From Palsa-459 sp963841965 (GTDB taxonomy: Bacteria; Actinomycetota; Acidimicrobiia; Acidimicrobiales; RAAP-2): 64,000 nt of DNA. The notes below the pieces were generated by a model. That model did not search any database. It was given only the letters and a program-made list of their open reading frames with translations, and was not told where the DNA came from. This document shows positions 1 through 8,572 of this stretch, in pieces (position 1 is the first letter of the stretch; each line of letters opens with the position of its first letter). Made by a program: the position numbers and the translations under genes. The stretch covers positions 496,001 to 560,000 of the forward strand of contig CAWJES010000010.1 of the NCBI GenBank assembly GCA_963841965.1, given 5' to 3'.

Positions 1-629
1 TCGATGACCTTCTCGTCCCAGTCATCGCCACCGAGGCGCGGGTCGCCGTGCGTGGACTTGACCTCGAACACGCCCTCTGCGATCTCCAGCACCGAGACGT
101 CGAAGGTCCCGCCGCCGAGGTCGAAGACGAGCACCGTCTGCTCGGTGCCTTCCTTGTCGAGGCCGTAGGCGAGCGCAGCCGCGGTCGGCTCGTTGACGAT
201 GCGCAGGACCTCGAGGCCCGCAATCTGTCCAGCTTCCTTGGTGGCGGTGCGCTGGGCGTCGTCGAAGTACGCCGGCACGGTGATCACGGCCTGGGTGACC
301 GAGTCACCGAGGTACGACTCCGCGTCGCGCTTCAGCTTGCCGAGGATGCGTGCCGAGATCTCCTGCGGTGTGTACTTCTGGCCGTCGATGTCGACCGTCC
401 AGCTCGTGCCCATCTGACGCTTCACGGACCGGATGGTGCGGTCCGGGTTGGTGATCGCCTGACGCTTGGCGACCTCGCCCACGAGGACCTCTCCGGTCTT
501 GGAGAAACCGACGACCGACGGGGTCGTGCGCGCACCCTCCGCATTGGGGATGACGACGGGCTCGCCCGCCTCAAGGACACTCACCACGGAGTTCGTGGTG
601 CCGAGGTCGATTCCTACTGCCTTAGCCAT
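1..629 (-). CDS. dnaK: DnaK chaperone (N-terminal part, runs off the left edge)
   Basis: Hsp70 chaperone; only about the first 209 residues, part of the ATPase domain, lie in the window. The protein starts MAKAVGIDLGTTNSVVSV, the standard phosphate-1 motif of DnaK, and continues with conserved stretches such as VPAYFDDAQR, NEPTAAALAYG and VFDLGGGTFDVSV (phosphate-2). The ATG at 629-627 is preceded by AGGAG at 8 bases, so the start is secure. A good promoter lies upstream on the same strand at 736-706. No HspR-type inverted repeat was recognised in the upstream region. In actinobacteria dnaK normally leads a dnaK-grpE-dnaJ-hspR operon; the rest would lie left of the window. Confidence 0.98.
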   Translation of the reverse strand, partial: MAKAVGIDLGTTNSVVSVLEAGEPVVIPNAEGARTTPSVVGFSKTGEVLVGEVAKRQAITNPDRTIRSVKRQMGTSWTVDIDGQKYTPQEISARILGKLKRDAESYLGDSVTQAVITVPAYFDDAQRTATKEAGQIAGLEVLRIVNEPTAAALAYGLDKEGTEQTVLVFDLGGGTFDVSVLEIAEGVFEVKSTHGDPRLGGDDWDEKVI

Positions 630-1031
630 GTCAATGTCTCCTGTTTTCCGTTCGTGAACTCGATCAGGCCGGCCCTTCCGGCACGGCCACCGGGCCGTTG
701 CAGACACTCTAGCAAACCTATGCCCTGATGTGTCAACTTTTCTAAACCACATGGCTGAAGTTCCATGGGCCTGCGGCGAACCGGTGCATCACCGCAGTTC
801 AGCGCCCCTGTGCCGGGGTGGCATCCGACCGAAGCCACGCTCGGAAAGCGACCGCGGGGCGGTCCGGGGGCTTCGACGAGCTCTCGGAGCCACATCGATC
901 CGTGCGTCGATACGGCTCCCCCGGCCGGATGGGTCCTGGGCGGTAGCAACATGACCCCGGTCACTCGGGCTCACCCGGGTGCGCGTGGCGTCAGGTGGAT
1001 ACGGTGCGGGGAAACGAGCCGGAGGTGTCGA
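630..1031. other. Intergenic region between dnaK and a lipoprotein gene
   Basis: About 400 bases between divergent genes. It holds the dnaK leader and promoter on the minus strand. The half nearest the lipoprotein has open frames but none with family resemblance or a convincing start, and I see no further feature. Confidence 0.5.
706..736 (-). promoter_or_regulatory. Probable dnaK promoter
   Basis: Reading leftward, a perfect -35 box TTGACA (736-731) is followed 19 bases later by TAGAGT (711-706), about 75 bases before the dnaK ATG. The spacing is slightly long; GCTAGA at 17 bases is an alternative -10. Confidence 0.55.
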
Positions 1032-1544
1032 GTGACGCGTGGGCTGGTCGCAGCGGGCTGCATCGTGTCGGGGCTCGTCTTCGCGGCGTGCGGTTCGGGA
1101 TCCCCCTCGAGCACGCCGCCGGCAAGCTCGACGTCCACCTCGACAACGAGCACGACAGTCGTTGCCGAGACAGTCCAGAACCTCGTCGTCACAGCCGCGG
1201 TGCGCCAGTCGCTCCTCGCGGCCGGTGCAGCGCACCAGCAGCTCGCCGTATCCGACTACACCGGTCTCGCCGCCGGGGTGACCTACTACGCCTACGACGC
1301 CGCGACCGTGACCTACTGGGCGGGAGCAGCGCTCGACCCGTCCCCCTCGTCACTCCAGGCGCAGGTCTCGAACCAGGATGACGGGTCCTACCTCCTCTTC
1401 TGGAAGCCGGCGGGCGGCAGCTGGCGGGTCTACGACGACGGACTCGGCGGCATCGGCACGACGCCATGCCCGATCGCGATCCCCGCGGGCGTGCGTGCCG
1501 CATGGCAGTGGTCCGCCGACGCGTGCAGGCCTCCGGGGATCTGA
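1032..1544 (+). CDS. Small putative lipoprotein
   Basis: A 170-residue exported protein of unknown function. The GTG at 1032 is preceded by GGAGG at 1021-1025. It opens with a short hydrophobic signal ending in the lipobox-like VFAAC, so the Cys is the likely lipidation site and the protein would sit on the outer face of the membrane. A Ser/Thr-rich linker of about 25 residues follows, then a compact domain with many Tyr/Trp residues (VTYYAYDAATVTYWAG, SWRVYDDG) and two late cysteines that could form a disulfide. I do not recognise the family. It converges on the GNAT gene. Confidence 0.75.
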   Translation: MTRGLVAAGCIVSGLVFAACGSGSPSSTPPASSTSTSTTSTTVVAETVQNLVVTAAVRQSLLAAGAAHQQLAVSDYTGLAAGVTYYAYDAATVTYWAGAALDPSPSSLQAQVSNQDDGSYLLFWKPAGGSWRVYDDGLGGIGTTPCPIAIPAGVRAAWQWSADACRPPGI

Positions 1545-1562
1545 CGACCCGTGTCGGGGCGC

Positions 1563-1598
1563 GGTCCTGGAGACCAGGGGGACTGGGCTTCCAGGACC
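1563..1598 (+). terminator. Hairpin between convergent genes
   Basis: Perfect 9-bp inverted repeat GGTCCTGGA (1563-1571) / TCCAGGACC (1590-1598), 18 bases after the lipoprotein stop. There is no U-run, so terminator function is inferred from position and stem strength. Confidence 0.4.
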
Positions 1599-1751
1599 AA
1601 CCCCGCTCGGCGAGAAACAGCCACGACCGGGGGACTGGCACCAGTGTGACAAACGGTCCTAAGAGCAGCCACTGAACGCACTGAGCGCCTGCTGTGTTTC
1701 GCATGAACCGCTCGTGACGCCGAGGCAACACGAATCGAACACGCGCCCGGA

Positions 1752-2705
1752 CTATCGCCAGTCGTCGATGAGGAACGTGTCGCGGGTGTTGTATGCGGGC
1801 TCGTTGGGCCGTTGCATGGCGATGCCCTGCATCGACGTGCGGTACCCCTGCTCGGTCAGGACCCTCCATGCGCGCTCGCGGCCGGCATTCACACCGGCGA
1901 CGACCATCGTCCGCTCGCGCTCCGCCGCAAGGACGCCGCACGCGTCGAGGAGTCGCGCAAATCGCAGCTCCGCGTCAGGTCCGGAGCGCACGGCACCGAC
2001 CTTCACGTAGCACGCGCCGCTCCCGGCCTCGGTCCCTGATCCGATGTGGCACACCGCGAAGCCAGCCAACCCCGACTCGTCCTCGAGCAGGATGGTGTCG
2101 CCGAGGCCCTGCGCGGCCACGGAGGTGACCTCGATGCTCACATCAAGGCCGGGATAGATCGCGTCGGTCAGCGCGTGAACCTCGGCGACCGCCTTCGTGA
2201 GCCCGCGCGAGCCCCGGTCCGAGATGGTCGACCACCCCTCGCGCTCGATCGGTGCCTCGACGGGCTTGGTCATGATGGACGTGATGAAGCGCGGCCAGAA
2301 GCCGAACTTCTGGTACAGCGCGATGTGCTTGGGGCTCTGGGAGAACGTGAAGAGGCCGACGTTCCCGGTCCCCCATCCGTCGAACAGGTCCATCGTCGAG
2401 CCGAGCAGCTGCTGGGCGATGCGCCGGTCCCAGAGCTCGGGATCGACCGTGAGCGGACCGAGGAACCCGACGCTCCCCCAGTTCGCGGCGAAGATGGAGC
2501 CGACGATGCGCCCGTCGACCTCCGCCGCGAAGGCGGCCGACGGATTGGCCCGCCACCTCGTGGAGACGAAGTCGACGTTCGCGAAGAGGTCCTGGGGCTC
2601 ACGGGCGCCGAGGAACGTCCCGAATGCCATGCGGAAGACCCGGTCGGCCTCGACCAGGTCATCCTCCACCAGCGGCCGCACGACCGCCCTCTCACCGACT
2701 CGCAT
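1752..2705 (-). CDS. GNAT-family N-acetyltransferase
   Basis: A 317-residue protein with a GNAT acetyl-CoA-binding fold in its first half: EVDGRIVGSIFAANWGSVGF gives the central strands, DRRIAQQLLGSTMD stands where the acetyl-CoA pyrophosphate loop and helix should be, and HIALYQKFGFWPRF is the usual late GNAT strand-helix. The second half (GLDVSIEVTSVAAQGLGD onward) looks like a second, degenerate GNAT-like domain, as in larger actinobacterial members. The substrate cannot be predicted. It is divergent from the downstream SDR gene, with about 115 bases between them. Confidence 0.8.
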   Translation of the reverse strand: MRVGERAVVRPLVEDDLVEADRVFRMAFGTFLGAREPQDLFANVDFVSTRWRANPSAAFAAEVDGRIVGSIFAANWGSVGFLGPLTVDPELWDRRIAQQLLGSTMDLFDGWGTGNVGLFTFSQSPKHIALYQKFGFWPRFITSIMTKPVEAPIEREGWSTISDRGSRGLTKAVAEVHALTDAIYPGLDVSIEVTSVAAQGLGDTILLEDESGLAGFAVCHIGSGTEAGSGACYVKVGAVRSGPDAELRFARLLDACGVLAAERERTMVVAGVNAGRERAWRVLTEQGYRTSMQGIAMQRPNEPAYNTRDTFLIDDWR

Positions 2706-2820
2706 CAGCGCCTCCTTCGGACCTACGTGGGTCTAGCACTGCACCGGGCGGTGGCGCCGGGACGAGCCCTATCGTCTCGGGTACGCCAGACGGCGGAGAC
2801 GGACAGCGGAAAGGTCGCGC

Positions 2821-3744
2821 ATGGCTCCGAAGTGGACGGTTGCAGACATCCCGGACCTCGCGGGTCGCACGGCGCTCGTCACCGGCGCCAACTCGGGCCT
2901 CGGGTTCGAGATCGCCTCGATCCTCGCCGAGCACGGGGCGCGGGTCCTGCTCGCGTGCCGCAACCAGGAGAAGGCGGGCGACGCGGCGGCGAGGATCCGC
3001 TCAGCGGAACCGGCCGGCACGGTCGAGGTCCGCCCGCTCGACCTCGCGAGCCTCCAGTCCATCGACGCGCTCGGCGACCAGATCCGCAGCGAGGAGCCGA
3101 CACTCGACCTGCTTGTCAACAACGCCGGGCTCATGGGCGTGGACGCGGGTCGGACCGAGGACGGGTTCGAGACGCAGTTCGGCGTGAACCACCTCGGGCA
3201 CTTCGCCCTCACGATCGACCTGCTGCCCGTGCTGCTCGCGACGCCGGGTTCACGGGTCGTGACGATGTCCTCGTTCGGGCACCGCATGGGTCGGATGCAC
3301 TTCGGCGACCTGATGTTCGATGCGAAGTACGACCGGTGGGGCGCGTACTTCCAGAGCAAGCTCGCGAACCTGCTGTTCACCGCGGAGCTCCAGCGGCGCC
3401 TGGGACCCGAGGCGAACACGCAGGCGTTCACAGCGCACCCCGGCAACGCCCGCACGGACCTCGGCTTCGAGGGCAGCGGTGCCTCGAATTGGGTGATGCG
3501 CACCGCCGCGCGGTACGCGCAGCAGTCGGCGAGGTCCGGCGCGATGCCCGCTGTACGCGCAGCGACGGACCCGACCGCGATCGGAGGCGAGTTCTACGGG
3601 CCCCGCTTCCTCTACGCGGGCGCCACGCCCGTGCGCGAGACCCCGAGCCGCAACGCGCGCAACGCCGGGGACGCCCGGCTCCTCTGGACGATGTCCGAGC
3701 AGCTCACCGGTCACTCGAGCGACGGCGTCCTGCCCGCCCCCTGA
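2821..3744 (+). CDS. Short-chain dehydrogenase/reductase (retinol dehydrogenase / protochlorophyllide reductase-like)
   Basis: A 307-residue classical SDR. It has the NAD(P)-binding TGANSGLGFEIA motif near residue 20, an arginine after the second strand (LLACRNQEKAG, typical of NADPH preference), LVNNAG, and the catalytic YFQSK (YxxxK) near residue 177. Its length and the C-terminal GGEFYGPRFLYAG segment match the subgroup annotated as retinol dehydrogenase or protochlorophyllide oxidoreductase-like in non-photosynthetic bacteria, where the substrate is usually unknown. It precedes the phosphoglycerate mutase on the same strand by about 70 bases. Confidence 0.9.
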   Translation: MAPKWTVADIPDLAGRTALVTGANSGLGFEIASILAEHGARVLLACRNQEKAGDAAARIRSAEPAGTVEVRPLDLASLQSIDALGDQIRSEEPTLDLLVNNAGLMGVDAGRTEDGFETQFGVNHLGHFALTIDLLPVLLATPGSRVVTMSSFGHRMGRMHFGDLMFDAKYDRWGAYFQSKLANLLFTAELQRRLGPEANTQAFTAHPGNARTDLGFEGSGASNWVMRTAARYAQQSARSGAMPAVRAATDPTAIGGEFYGPRFLYAGATPVRETPSRNARNAGDARLLWTMSEQLTGHSSDGVLPAP

Positions 3745-3813
3745 TCCGGGCGGGTGCGCTGCCAGGCGTGCGGCCCGAATGGCCGTGGCACGTCGCATCG
3801 GTACGCTGGGTGC

Positions 3814-4569
3814 ATGGCAACCCTCGTGCTCCTTCGCCACGGGCAGTCCGAGTGGAACGAGCGCAACCTCTTCACAGGCTGGCAGGACGTCGGGCTCACC
3901 GAGCTCGGAGAGCGCGAGGCCAGCAGCTCGGGGAAACTGCTCGCGTCCGAGCCCGGCCTCGACCTGCGTGTCGTGCACACCTCCGTGCTCACCCGCGCGA
4001 TCCGCACCGCCGAGCTCGCGCTCGCCTCGGCCGATCGCAGCTGGCTCCCGGTGCGTCGCAGCTGGCGGCTGAACGAGCGCCACTACGGGGACCTCACCGG
4101 CCAGGACAAGAAGGAGGTCGCCGACCGGTTCGGCATGGAGCAGCTGAAGCTCTGGCGGCGCAGCTACGACGTGCCGCCGCCGGCGATGCCCGACGGGGAT
4201 CCCCGCCGGAGCGACGCCGATCCCCGCTACCGCGATGTCCCTGCCGACGCCCTGCCGGCCACCGAGTGCCTCGCCGACGTGGTCGTCCGTGCGCTCCCGT
4301 ATTACGACGACGCCATCGTCCCGGACCTGCTCGCGGAGTCCTCGCGCGGCGGGGCGGTGCTGGTCGTCGCCCACGGCAACTCGCTGCGCGCGCTGCGGAT
4401 GCACCTCGAGGGACTGGGCGAGGACGAGATCACCGGCCTCGAGATCCCGACCGGCATCCCGTTCGTCCTCGAGATGGACGACCGCCTGCGCGTGACGTCA
4501 TCGCGGTACCTGGGCGACGCGGAGGCTGCTGCGAAGGCTGCCGAGGCGGTCGCCCGCCAAGCCGGCTGA
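3814..4569 (+). CDS. gpmA: 2,3-bisphosphoglycerate-dependent phosphoglycerate mutase
   Basis: Glycolytic and gluconeogenic interconversion of 3- and 2-phosphoglycerate, cytosolic. The 251-residue length and sequence are typical of the family: LVLLRHGQSEWNERNLFTGW contains the phospho-acceptor His, LNERHYGDLTGQDK carries the catalytic Glu, and VVAHGNSLRALRMHLEG the second catalytic His. The ATG at 3814 starts exactly at the conserved MATLVLLRHG. An earlier in-frame start at 3754 would add 20 unrelated residues and was rejected. Confidence 0.96.
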   Translation: MATLVLLRHGQSEWNERNLFTGWQDVGLTELGEREASSSGKLLASEPGLDLRVVHTSVLTRAIRTAELALASADRSWLPVRRSWRLNERHYGDLTGQDKKEVADRFGMEQLKLWRRSYDVPPPAMPDGDPRRSDADPRYRDVPADALPATECLADVVVRALPYYDDAIVPDLLAESSRGGAVLVVAHGNSLRALRMHLEGLGEDEITGLEIPTGIPFVLEMDDRLRVTSSRYLGDAEAAAKAAEAVARQAG

Positions 4570-4591
4570 CCGAGGCCAGCCGGCTCAGCGG

Positions 4592-4930
4592 TCAGATCGC
4601 GTCTGTGCCTCGCTCGCCCGTGCGGACCCGCGCCGCGGCGTCGACGGGGAGCACCCACACCTTGCCGTCGCCGATCTTGCCGGTGGCGGCCGACTCCACG
4701 ATCGCGTCGACGATCTCGTCGGCCTGGAAGTCGTCCACCAGGATCTCGACGCGGAGCTTCGGGACGAAGTCCACCTCGTACTCCGCGCCCCGGTACACCT
4801 CGGTGTGGCCGCGCTGGCGCCCGAAGCCCTGGACCTCGGTGATCGTCATGCCGCTCACACCGAGCGACTTCAGTCGCTCCTTGACATCGTCAAGCTTGAA
4901 TGGCTTCAGGACTGCGACGACGAGCTTCAC
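4592..4930 (-). CDS. glnB: P-II nitrogen regulatory protein
   Basis: A 112-residue trimeric signal protein that reports nitrogen and energy status and binds the adjacent ammonium channel. The start is GTG. KPFKLDDVKERL and GFGRQRGHTEVYRGAEY are the P-II signatures; the T-loop Tyr51 that is uridylylated or adenylylated in known proteins is present, as is the ATP-binding TGKIGDGKVWV segment. It lies 49 bases downstream of amtB in the same transcription unit, the actinobacterial amtB-glnK arrangement, so it is functionally a GlnK-type protein. No glnD follows in the window; the next gene leftward is on the opposite strand. Confidence 0.95.
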   Translation of the reverse strand: MKLVVAVLKPFKLDDVKERLKSLGVSGMTITEVQGFGRQRGHTEVYRGAEYEVDFVPKLRVEILVDDFQADEIVDAIVESAATGKIGDGKVWVLPVDAAARVRTGERGTDAI

Positions 4931-4979
4931 AATGCCCCCTTGTGGGTAGGAGAGAGGTTGTTCGGACGGTTGGTTGCCA

Positions 4980-6383
4980 TCATTGCCTCGCGAACGAGCC
5001 GACCCGCTCCGCGAAGGTCTCGCGGGGGAACGCCTCCTCGTCGTGGATCGCCAGGTCCCCGATCTCGAGCACGTCGTCGGGCTCGCGCAGGCCGCGCATG
5101 ACCAGCTTGACCACCTGGAGGATGATGAAGGTCGCGAAGGCGGTCCAGCAGATGATCCACACCGCCGCGAGGAACTGCTCCCAGAGCTGGTGGAACGAGC
5201 CCGTGTAGAAGTAGCCCCCGACGGAGAACGCCCCCGTCCCGTTGAAGTGCTTGCCCGTCACCCCGTACTCGGTCATGCCCGGGTCCGCCAGCAGGCCGAC
5301 GAGCAGCCCGCCGACCAGTCCCGCGATGCCGTGGGTGTAGACCACGCCGAGGGCGTCGTCGACCTTGGAGAAGGGCTTGACCTTGCTGAGGTAGTTCCAG
5401 GCGATCCAGACGATGGACGACGCGATGATGCCGACCAGGATCGCCCCGTAGCCGTTGACCCATCCGGCCGATGGCGTGATCGCCACCAGGCCGCAGATCA
5501 TGCCGTTGATCGCGCCGAGGAACGTGGGCTTCTTCGCCTTGCTGAGCAGCATGTCCCAGCCGACCCAGGTGAGCAGCGCCGCCGCAGTCGCGACGTTCGT
5601 GTTCAGGACCGCGGATGCGGCGTCCACGCCCGCGTAGAACGGGTCACCGCCGTTGAAGCCGTTCCAGCCGAGCCACAGGATGCCGGCGCCGACCGCGACG
5701 AACATGAGGTTGTTGGGCACTCCGTGGTCCTTGTCGCGCTTCAGCCTCGGACCGATGACCCAGGCAGCGACGAATCCCGCGACACCGGCGGAGAGGTGGA
5801 TGACGTACCCGCCCGAGTAGTCGACCGCGCCCTTCTGCGCGAAGAAGCCGCCGCCCCAGAGCAGCGCCGCGTTGATGCAGTAGACGAAGGTGATCCACAG
5901 CGGGATGATCAGCAGCCACGCCTTGAACTTGATGCGGCCGACCACGCTGCCGAGGAAGAGGAGCGGCGTGATCGCGGCGAAGACGACCTGGAAGTACGCG
6001 AACGTCGCTGTCGGGAAGTGGAACGGGATGAGCGTGTTGGCCCCTGACACGGCCTGGTTCTGCTCACCGAAGTGGCTCGTCATCGGCCAGAACTTCCCGA
6101 CGAACCCGGACCAGAAGGAACCGGTCGGCCCGAAGTGGCTCTGGGGCCCGAACGCGAGGTTGTAGCCCCAGAGCACCCAGACGATCAGGGTGATCGAGAA
6201 GGCCGCGAAGGCCATGAACATCGTGTTCACCACCCATTTGCGCTGGAGAAGGCCCCCGTAGAGGACGGCGATCCCCGGAAGGCTCATGAGCCCCACGAGT
6301 GTCGCTGCCACCAGCTGCCAGGTGTTGTCCCCCGAATTCAGCCACGAGGGATAGGGAAGATATGTCGTCGCCAAGAAATGCAC
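4980..6383 (-). CDS. amtB: Ammonium transporter (Amt family)
   Basis: A 467-residue inner-membrane ammonium channel with about 11 membrane helices and an extracytoplasmic N-terminus. Diagnostic stretches include PGIAVLYGGLLQRKWVVNTM, the paired pore histidines in YVIHLSAGVAGFVAAW and VVYTHGIAGLVGGLLVG, and LGWNGFNGG. The C-terminal cytoplasmic tail after FVILQVVKLV-type helix residues (EPDDVLEIGDLAIHDEEAFP) carries the usual acidic P-II-contact region. It is the first gene of an operon with glnB. A GlnR-like box and a CAGAAT -10 element lie upstream. Confidence 0.96.
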   Translation of the reverse strand: MHFLATTYLPYPSWLNSGDNTWQLVAATLVGLMSLPGIAVLYGGLLQRKWVVNTMFMAFAAFSITLIVWVLWGYNLAFGPQSHFGPTGSFWSGFVGKFWPMTSHFGEQNQAVSGANTLIPFHFPTATFAYFQVVFAAITPLLFLGSVVGRIKFKAWLLIIPLWITFVYCINAALLWGGGFFAQKGAVDYSGGYVIHLSAGVAGFVAAWVIGPRLKRDKDHGVPNNLMFVAVGAGILWLGWNGFNGGDPFYAGVDAASAVLNTNVATAAALLTWVGWDMLLSKAKKPTFLGAINGMICGLVAITPSAGWVNGYGAILVGIIASSIVWIAWNYLSKVKPFSKVDDALGVVYTHGIAGLVGGLLVGLLADPGMTEYGVTGKHFNGTGAFSVGGYFYTGSFHQLWEQFLAAVWIICWTAFATFIILQVVKLVMRGLREPDDVLEIGDLAIHDEEAFPRETFAERVGSFARQ

Positions 6384-6450
6384 GCCATCTCCTTGTTCGT
6401 CAGGAAGGTCGAGGGCAGCGCTGACCTCGCGGAGATTCTGACGAAGGCGT

Positions 6451-6488
6451 GTTTCGGCCTCGTTAGCCCGGTGTTTCGGCTGTGTGAA
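6451..6488 (-). promoter_or_regulatory. GlnR-type operator upstream of amtB-glnB
   Basis: Read on the minus strand, the site is TTCAC-n6-GAAAC-n6-CTAAC-n6-GAAAC. This fits the actinobacterial GlnR pattern (TnAC-n6-GAAAC twice, each half 6 bases apart). A -10-like CAGAAT (6440-6435) follows, and the amtB ATG is 67 bases downstream. The box overlaps the last codons of the upstream Fe-S gene. This implies activation under nitrogen limitation; glnR itself is not in the window. Confidence 0.75.
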
Positions 6489-8535
6489 CTCCCCCGGCGT
6501 GCGGGGTGGCCGTGCCTAGCGACGCTTCGACGACCTGGGAGATGTCGAGGACCCGGACGTCGTCGCCGCGGCCCTCGGCCTTCACGGCATCGTCCAGCAT
6601 GATCATGCAGAAGGGGCACGCCGTGGAGACGACGTCGGCGCCGGTCCCGAGGGCTTCGATGGTGCGGTTGCGGTTGATCCTCGTGCCGAGGTTCTCCTCC
6701 ATCCACATGCGCGCGCCGCCCGCCCCGCAGCAGAACCCCTTTTCGCGGCAGCGGCCCATCTCGACCTGGGTGACCCCGGGGATCGCAGCGAGCACGCCGC
6801 GGGGCTCGTCGAAGACGCGGTTGTGGCGGCCCAGGTAGCACGGGTCGTGGTAGGTGACGGTCCCCGAGTAGGCGTTCCCGGGCTTCAGGCGTCCCGACTC
6901 GACGAGGTGCTCGAGCAACTGTGCGTGGTGGATGACCTCGAACTGGCCGCCGAGGGCGGGGTACTCGTTCTTGATGGTGTTGAAGCAGTGCGGGCAGGTG
7001 GCGACGATTTTCTTGGTGCCGACGGACTGGAGCGTCTCGATGTTCGCCTTCGCCATTTCCTGGAACAGGTACTCGTTTCCCATCCGGCGCGCCGGGTCCC
7101 CCGTGCAGGACTCCTTCGGCCCGAGGATCGCGAAGGTCACCCCGGCGCGGTGCAGCATCCTCGCGGTCGAGACGACCTGCTTGCGCCCCCGCTCGTCGAG
7201 CGAGCCCGCGCATCCGACCCAGTACAGGTACTCGACGTCCTCTGGGATCGTGTCGGCGACGACCGGCACCTCGAAGTCGAGCTCGGCCAGCCAGTCGGTC
7301 CGCTTGGAGGACCCGAGACCCCAGGGGTCGCCCTGGTTCTCCATGTTGCGCAGCAGGAGGCCGGCCTCACTCGGGAACCGCGACTCCATCAGCACCTCGT
7401 ACCGGCGCATGTCGACGATGGCGTCGATGTGCTCGATGTCGACAGGGCACTGCTCCACGCACGCGCCGCAGGTGGTGCAGCTCCACAGCACATCGGGATC
7501 GATGACGGTGCCGACGAGCGTGTCGCCCTCGCCCTTCTCACCCTTGAGCAACTGCGCCGACGAGCTGAACATGTTGTCGCGCAGGTCCATGATGAGCAGC
7601 TTCGGGCTGAGCGGCTTGTCCGTGTTCCACGCGGGACATTGCGACTGGCAGCGCCCGCACTCCGTGCAGGTCGAGAAGTCGAGCATCTGCTTCCACGTGA
7701 AGTCACTGACGTGCCCGACCCCGAAGACCGTGTCCTCGGTGACGTTCTCCATGTCCATGTCGGGCGTCTTGTCGAGCCCGCCGAGCGCGCGCGGGCGCCG
7801 CGAGGCGGCGACATTGATCGGCGCCAGGAAGATGTGAAGGTGCTTGGAGTACGAGACGAAGACGAGGAACGAGGTGATGACCGCGATGTTGAGGAGCAGG
7901 AAGATCGTCTCGATCGCGCTGTTCGCCGTGTAGCCGAGCGGTGCGATCCAGCCCGCCACCGCGCGGCTCGCGAAGGTCCACCTCGAGTCGCCGAACGGGA
8001 AGTGGCCGGTGTTTATCTGGGCCGCCCGGTAGACGAGGAGCGTGACGATCACCGCGCAGATGTAGACGAGCACCAGCCATGCCGCCCCCGTGTGGGAGCC
8101 GTAGAAGCGGCTGTAACGCTGCTTGCGCGCCGGCGAGTTGCGGATCCGGATGACCGTGAAGACCGCGAGGCTGACGAGCACGGCGACTGCGAAGAAGTCC
8201 TCGAGGAAGCCGACCCACGCCTCGGTGCCGATGACAGGGATGTGGAAGCTGCGGTCGAACAGCGCGCCGTACGCCTCGATGATCGTGAGGAGCAGGACCG
8301 TGAAGCCCCACATGGTGAAGAAGTGCGCCAGGCCCGGCACCGTCCATTTCAAGAGCTTGCGTTGCCCGGCGACCTCGACGACCTCTGCTTCGGCGTGCCG
8401 GCCGAAGCCCTGCCAGCGCCCTGGCGCCGGTGCCCCCGTCGAGATCAGGCTCTTCAGCCACCAGAACCGGCGGCCTGCGATCGCGAAGCACACCACGGTC
8501 ACGAGGAGGCCGATCACGATCCTCGTCGCCATCAT
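6463..8535 (-). CDS. Membrane-anchored heterodisulfide-reductase-like Fe-S oxidoreductase
   Basis: A 690-residue fusion. The first ~250 residues hold about five or six membrane helices of the NarI/HdrE-like cytochrome-b type. Next comes a ferredoxin-like module with two [4Fe-4S] motifs (CTECGRCQSQCP near residue 290 and CTTCGACVEQCP near residue 350). Two HdrB/GlpC-type cysteine-rich (CCG) domains follow, seen in VGCAGSLDERG, CPHCFNTIKNEYP, HDPCYLGRHN, GFCCGAGGARMW and TACPFCMIM. Homologues in actinobacteria are large single proteins thought to pass electrons from flavoproteins (for example EtfAB) to the quinone pool; that role is inferred. No etf genes are adjacent. Confidence 0.88.
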   Translation of the reverse strand: MMATRIVIGLLVTVVCFAIAGRRFWWLKSLISTGAPAPGRWQGFGRHAEAEVVEVAGQRKLLKWTVPGLAHFFTMWGFTVLLLTIIEAYGALFDRSFHIPVIGTEAWVGFLEDFFAVAVLVSLAVFTVIRIRNSPARKQRYSRFYGSHTGAAWLVLVYICAVIVTLLVYRAAQINTGHFPFGDSRWTFASRAVAGWIAPLGYTANSAIETIFLLLNIAVITSFLVFVSYSKHLHIFLAPINVAASRRPRALGGLDKTPDMDMENVTEDTVFGVGHVSDFTWKQMLDFSTCTECGRCQSQCPAWNTDKPLSPKLLIMDLRDNMFSSSAQLLKGEKGEGDTLVGTVIDPDVLWSCTTCGACVEQCPVDIEHIDAIVDMRRYEVLMESRFPSEAGLLLRNMENQGDPWGLGSSKRTDWLAELDFEVPVVADTIPEDVEYLYWVGCAGSLDERGRKQVVSTARMLHRAGVTFAILGPKESCTGDPARRMGNEYLFQEMAKANIETLQSVGTKKIVATCPHCFNTIKNEYPALGGQFEVIHHAQLLEHLVESGRLKPGNAYSGTVTYHDPCYLGRHNRVFDEPRGVLAAIPGVTQVEMGRCREKGFCCGAGGARMWMEENLGTRINRNRTIEALGTGADVVSTACPFCMIMLDDAVKAEGRGDDVRVLDISQVVEASLGTATPHAGGVHTAETPG

Positions 8536-8572
8536 CGCGGTGCCCTCTTCTCTGCGGGTGACTGCATGTGGT

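Noticed and set aside
1621..1751. Second small gene between the lipoprotein and GNAT genes
   Set aside because: Short frames only, without a ribosome site or family resemblance; the region is better explained as a convergent terminator zone.
2046..4949. A 967-codon plus-strand frame across GNAT, SDR, phosphoglycerate mutase and glnB
   Set aside because: It crosses four recognised genes on both strands and is an open-frame artefact of GC-rich codon use.
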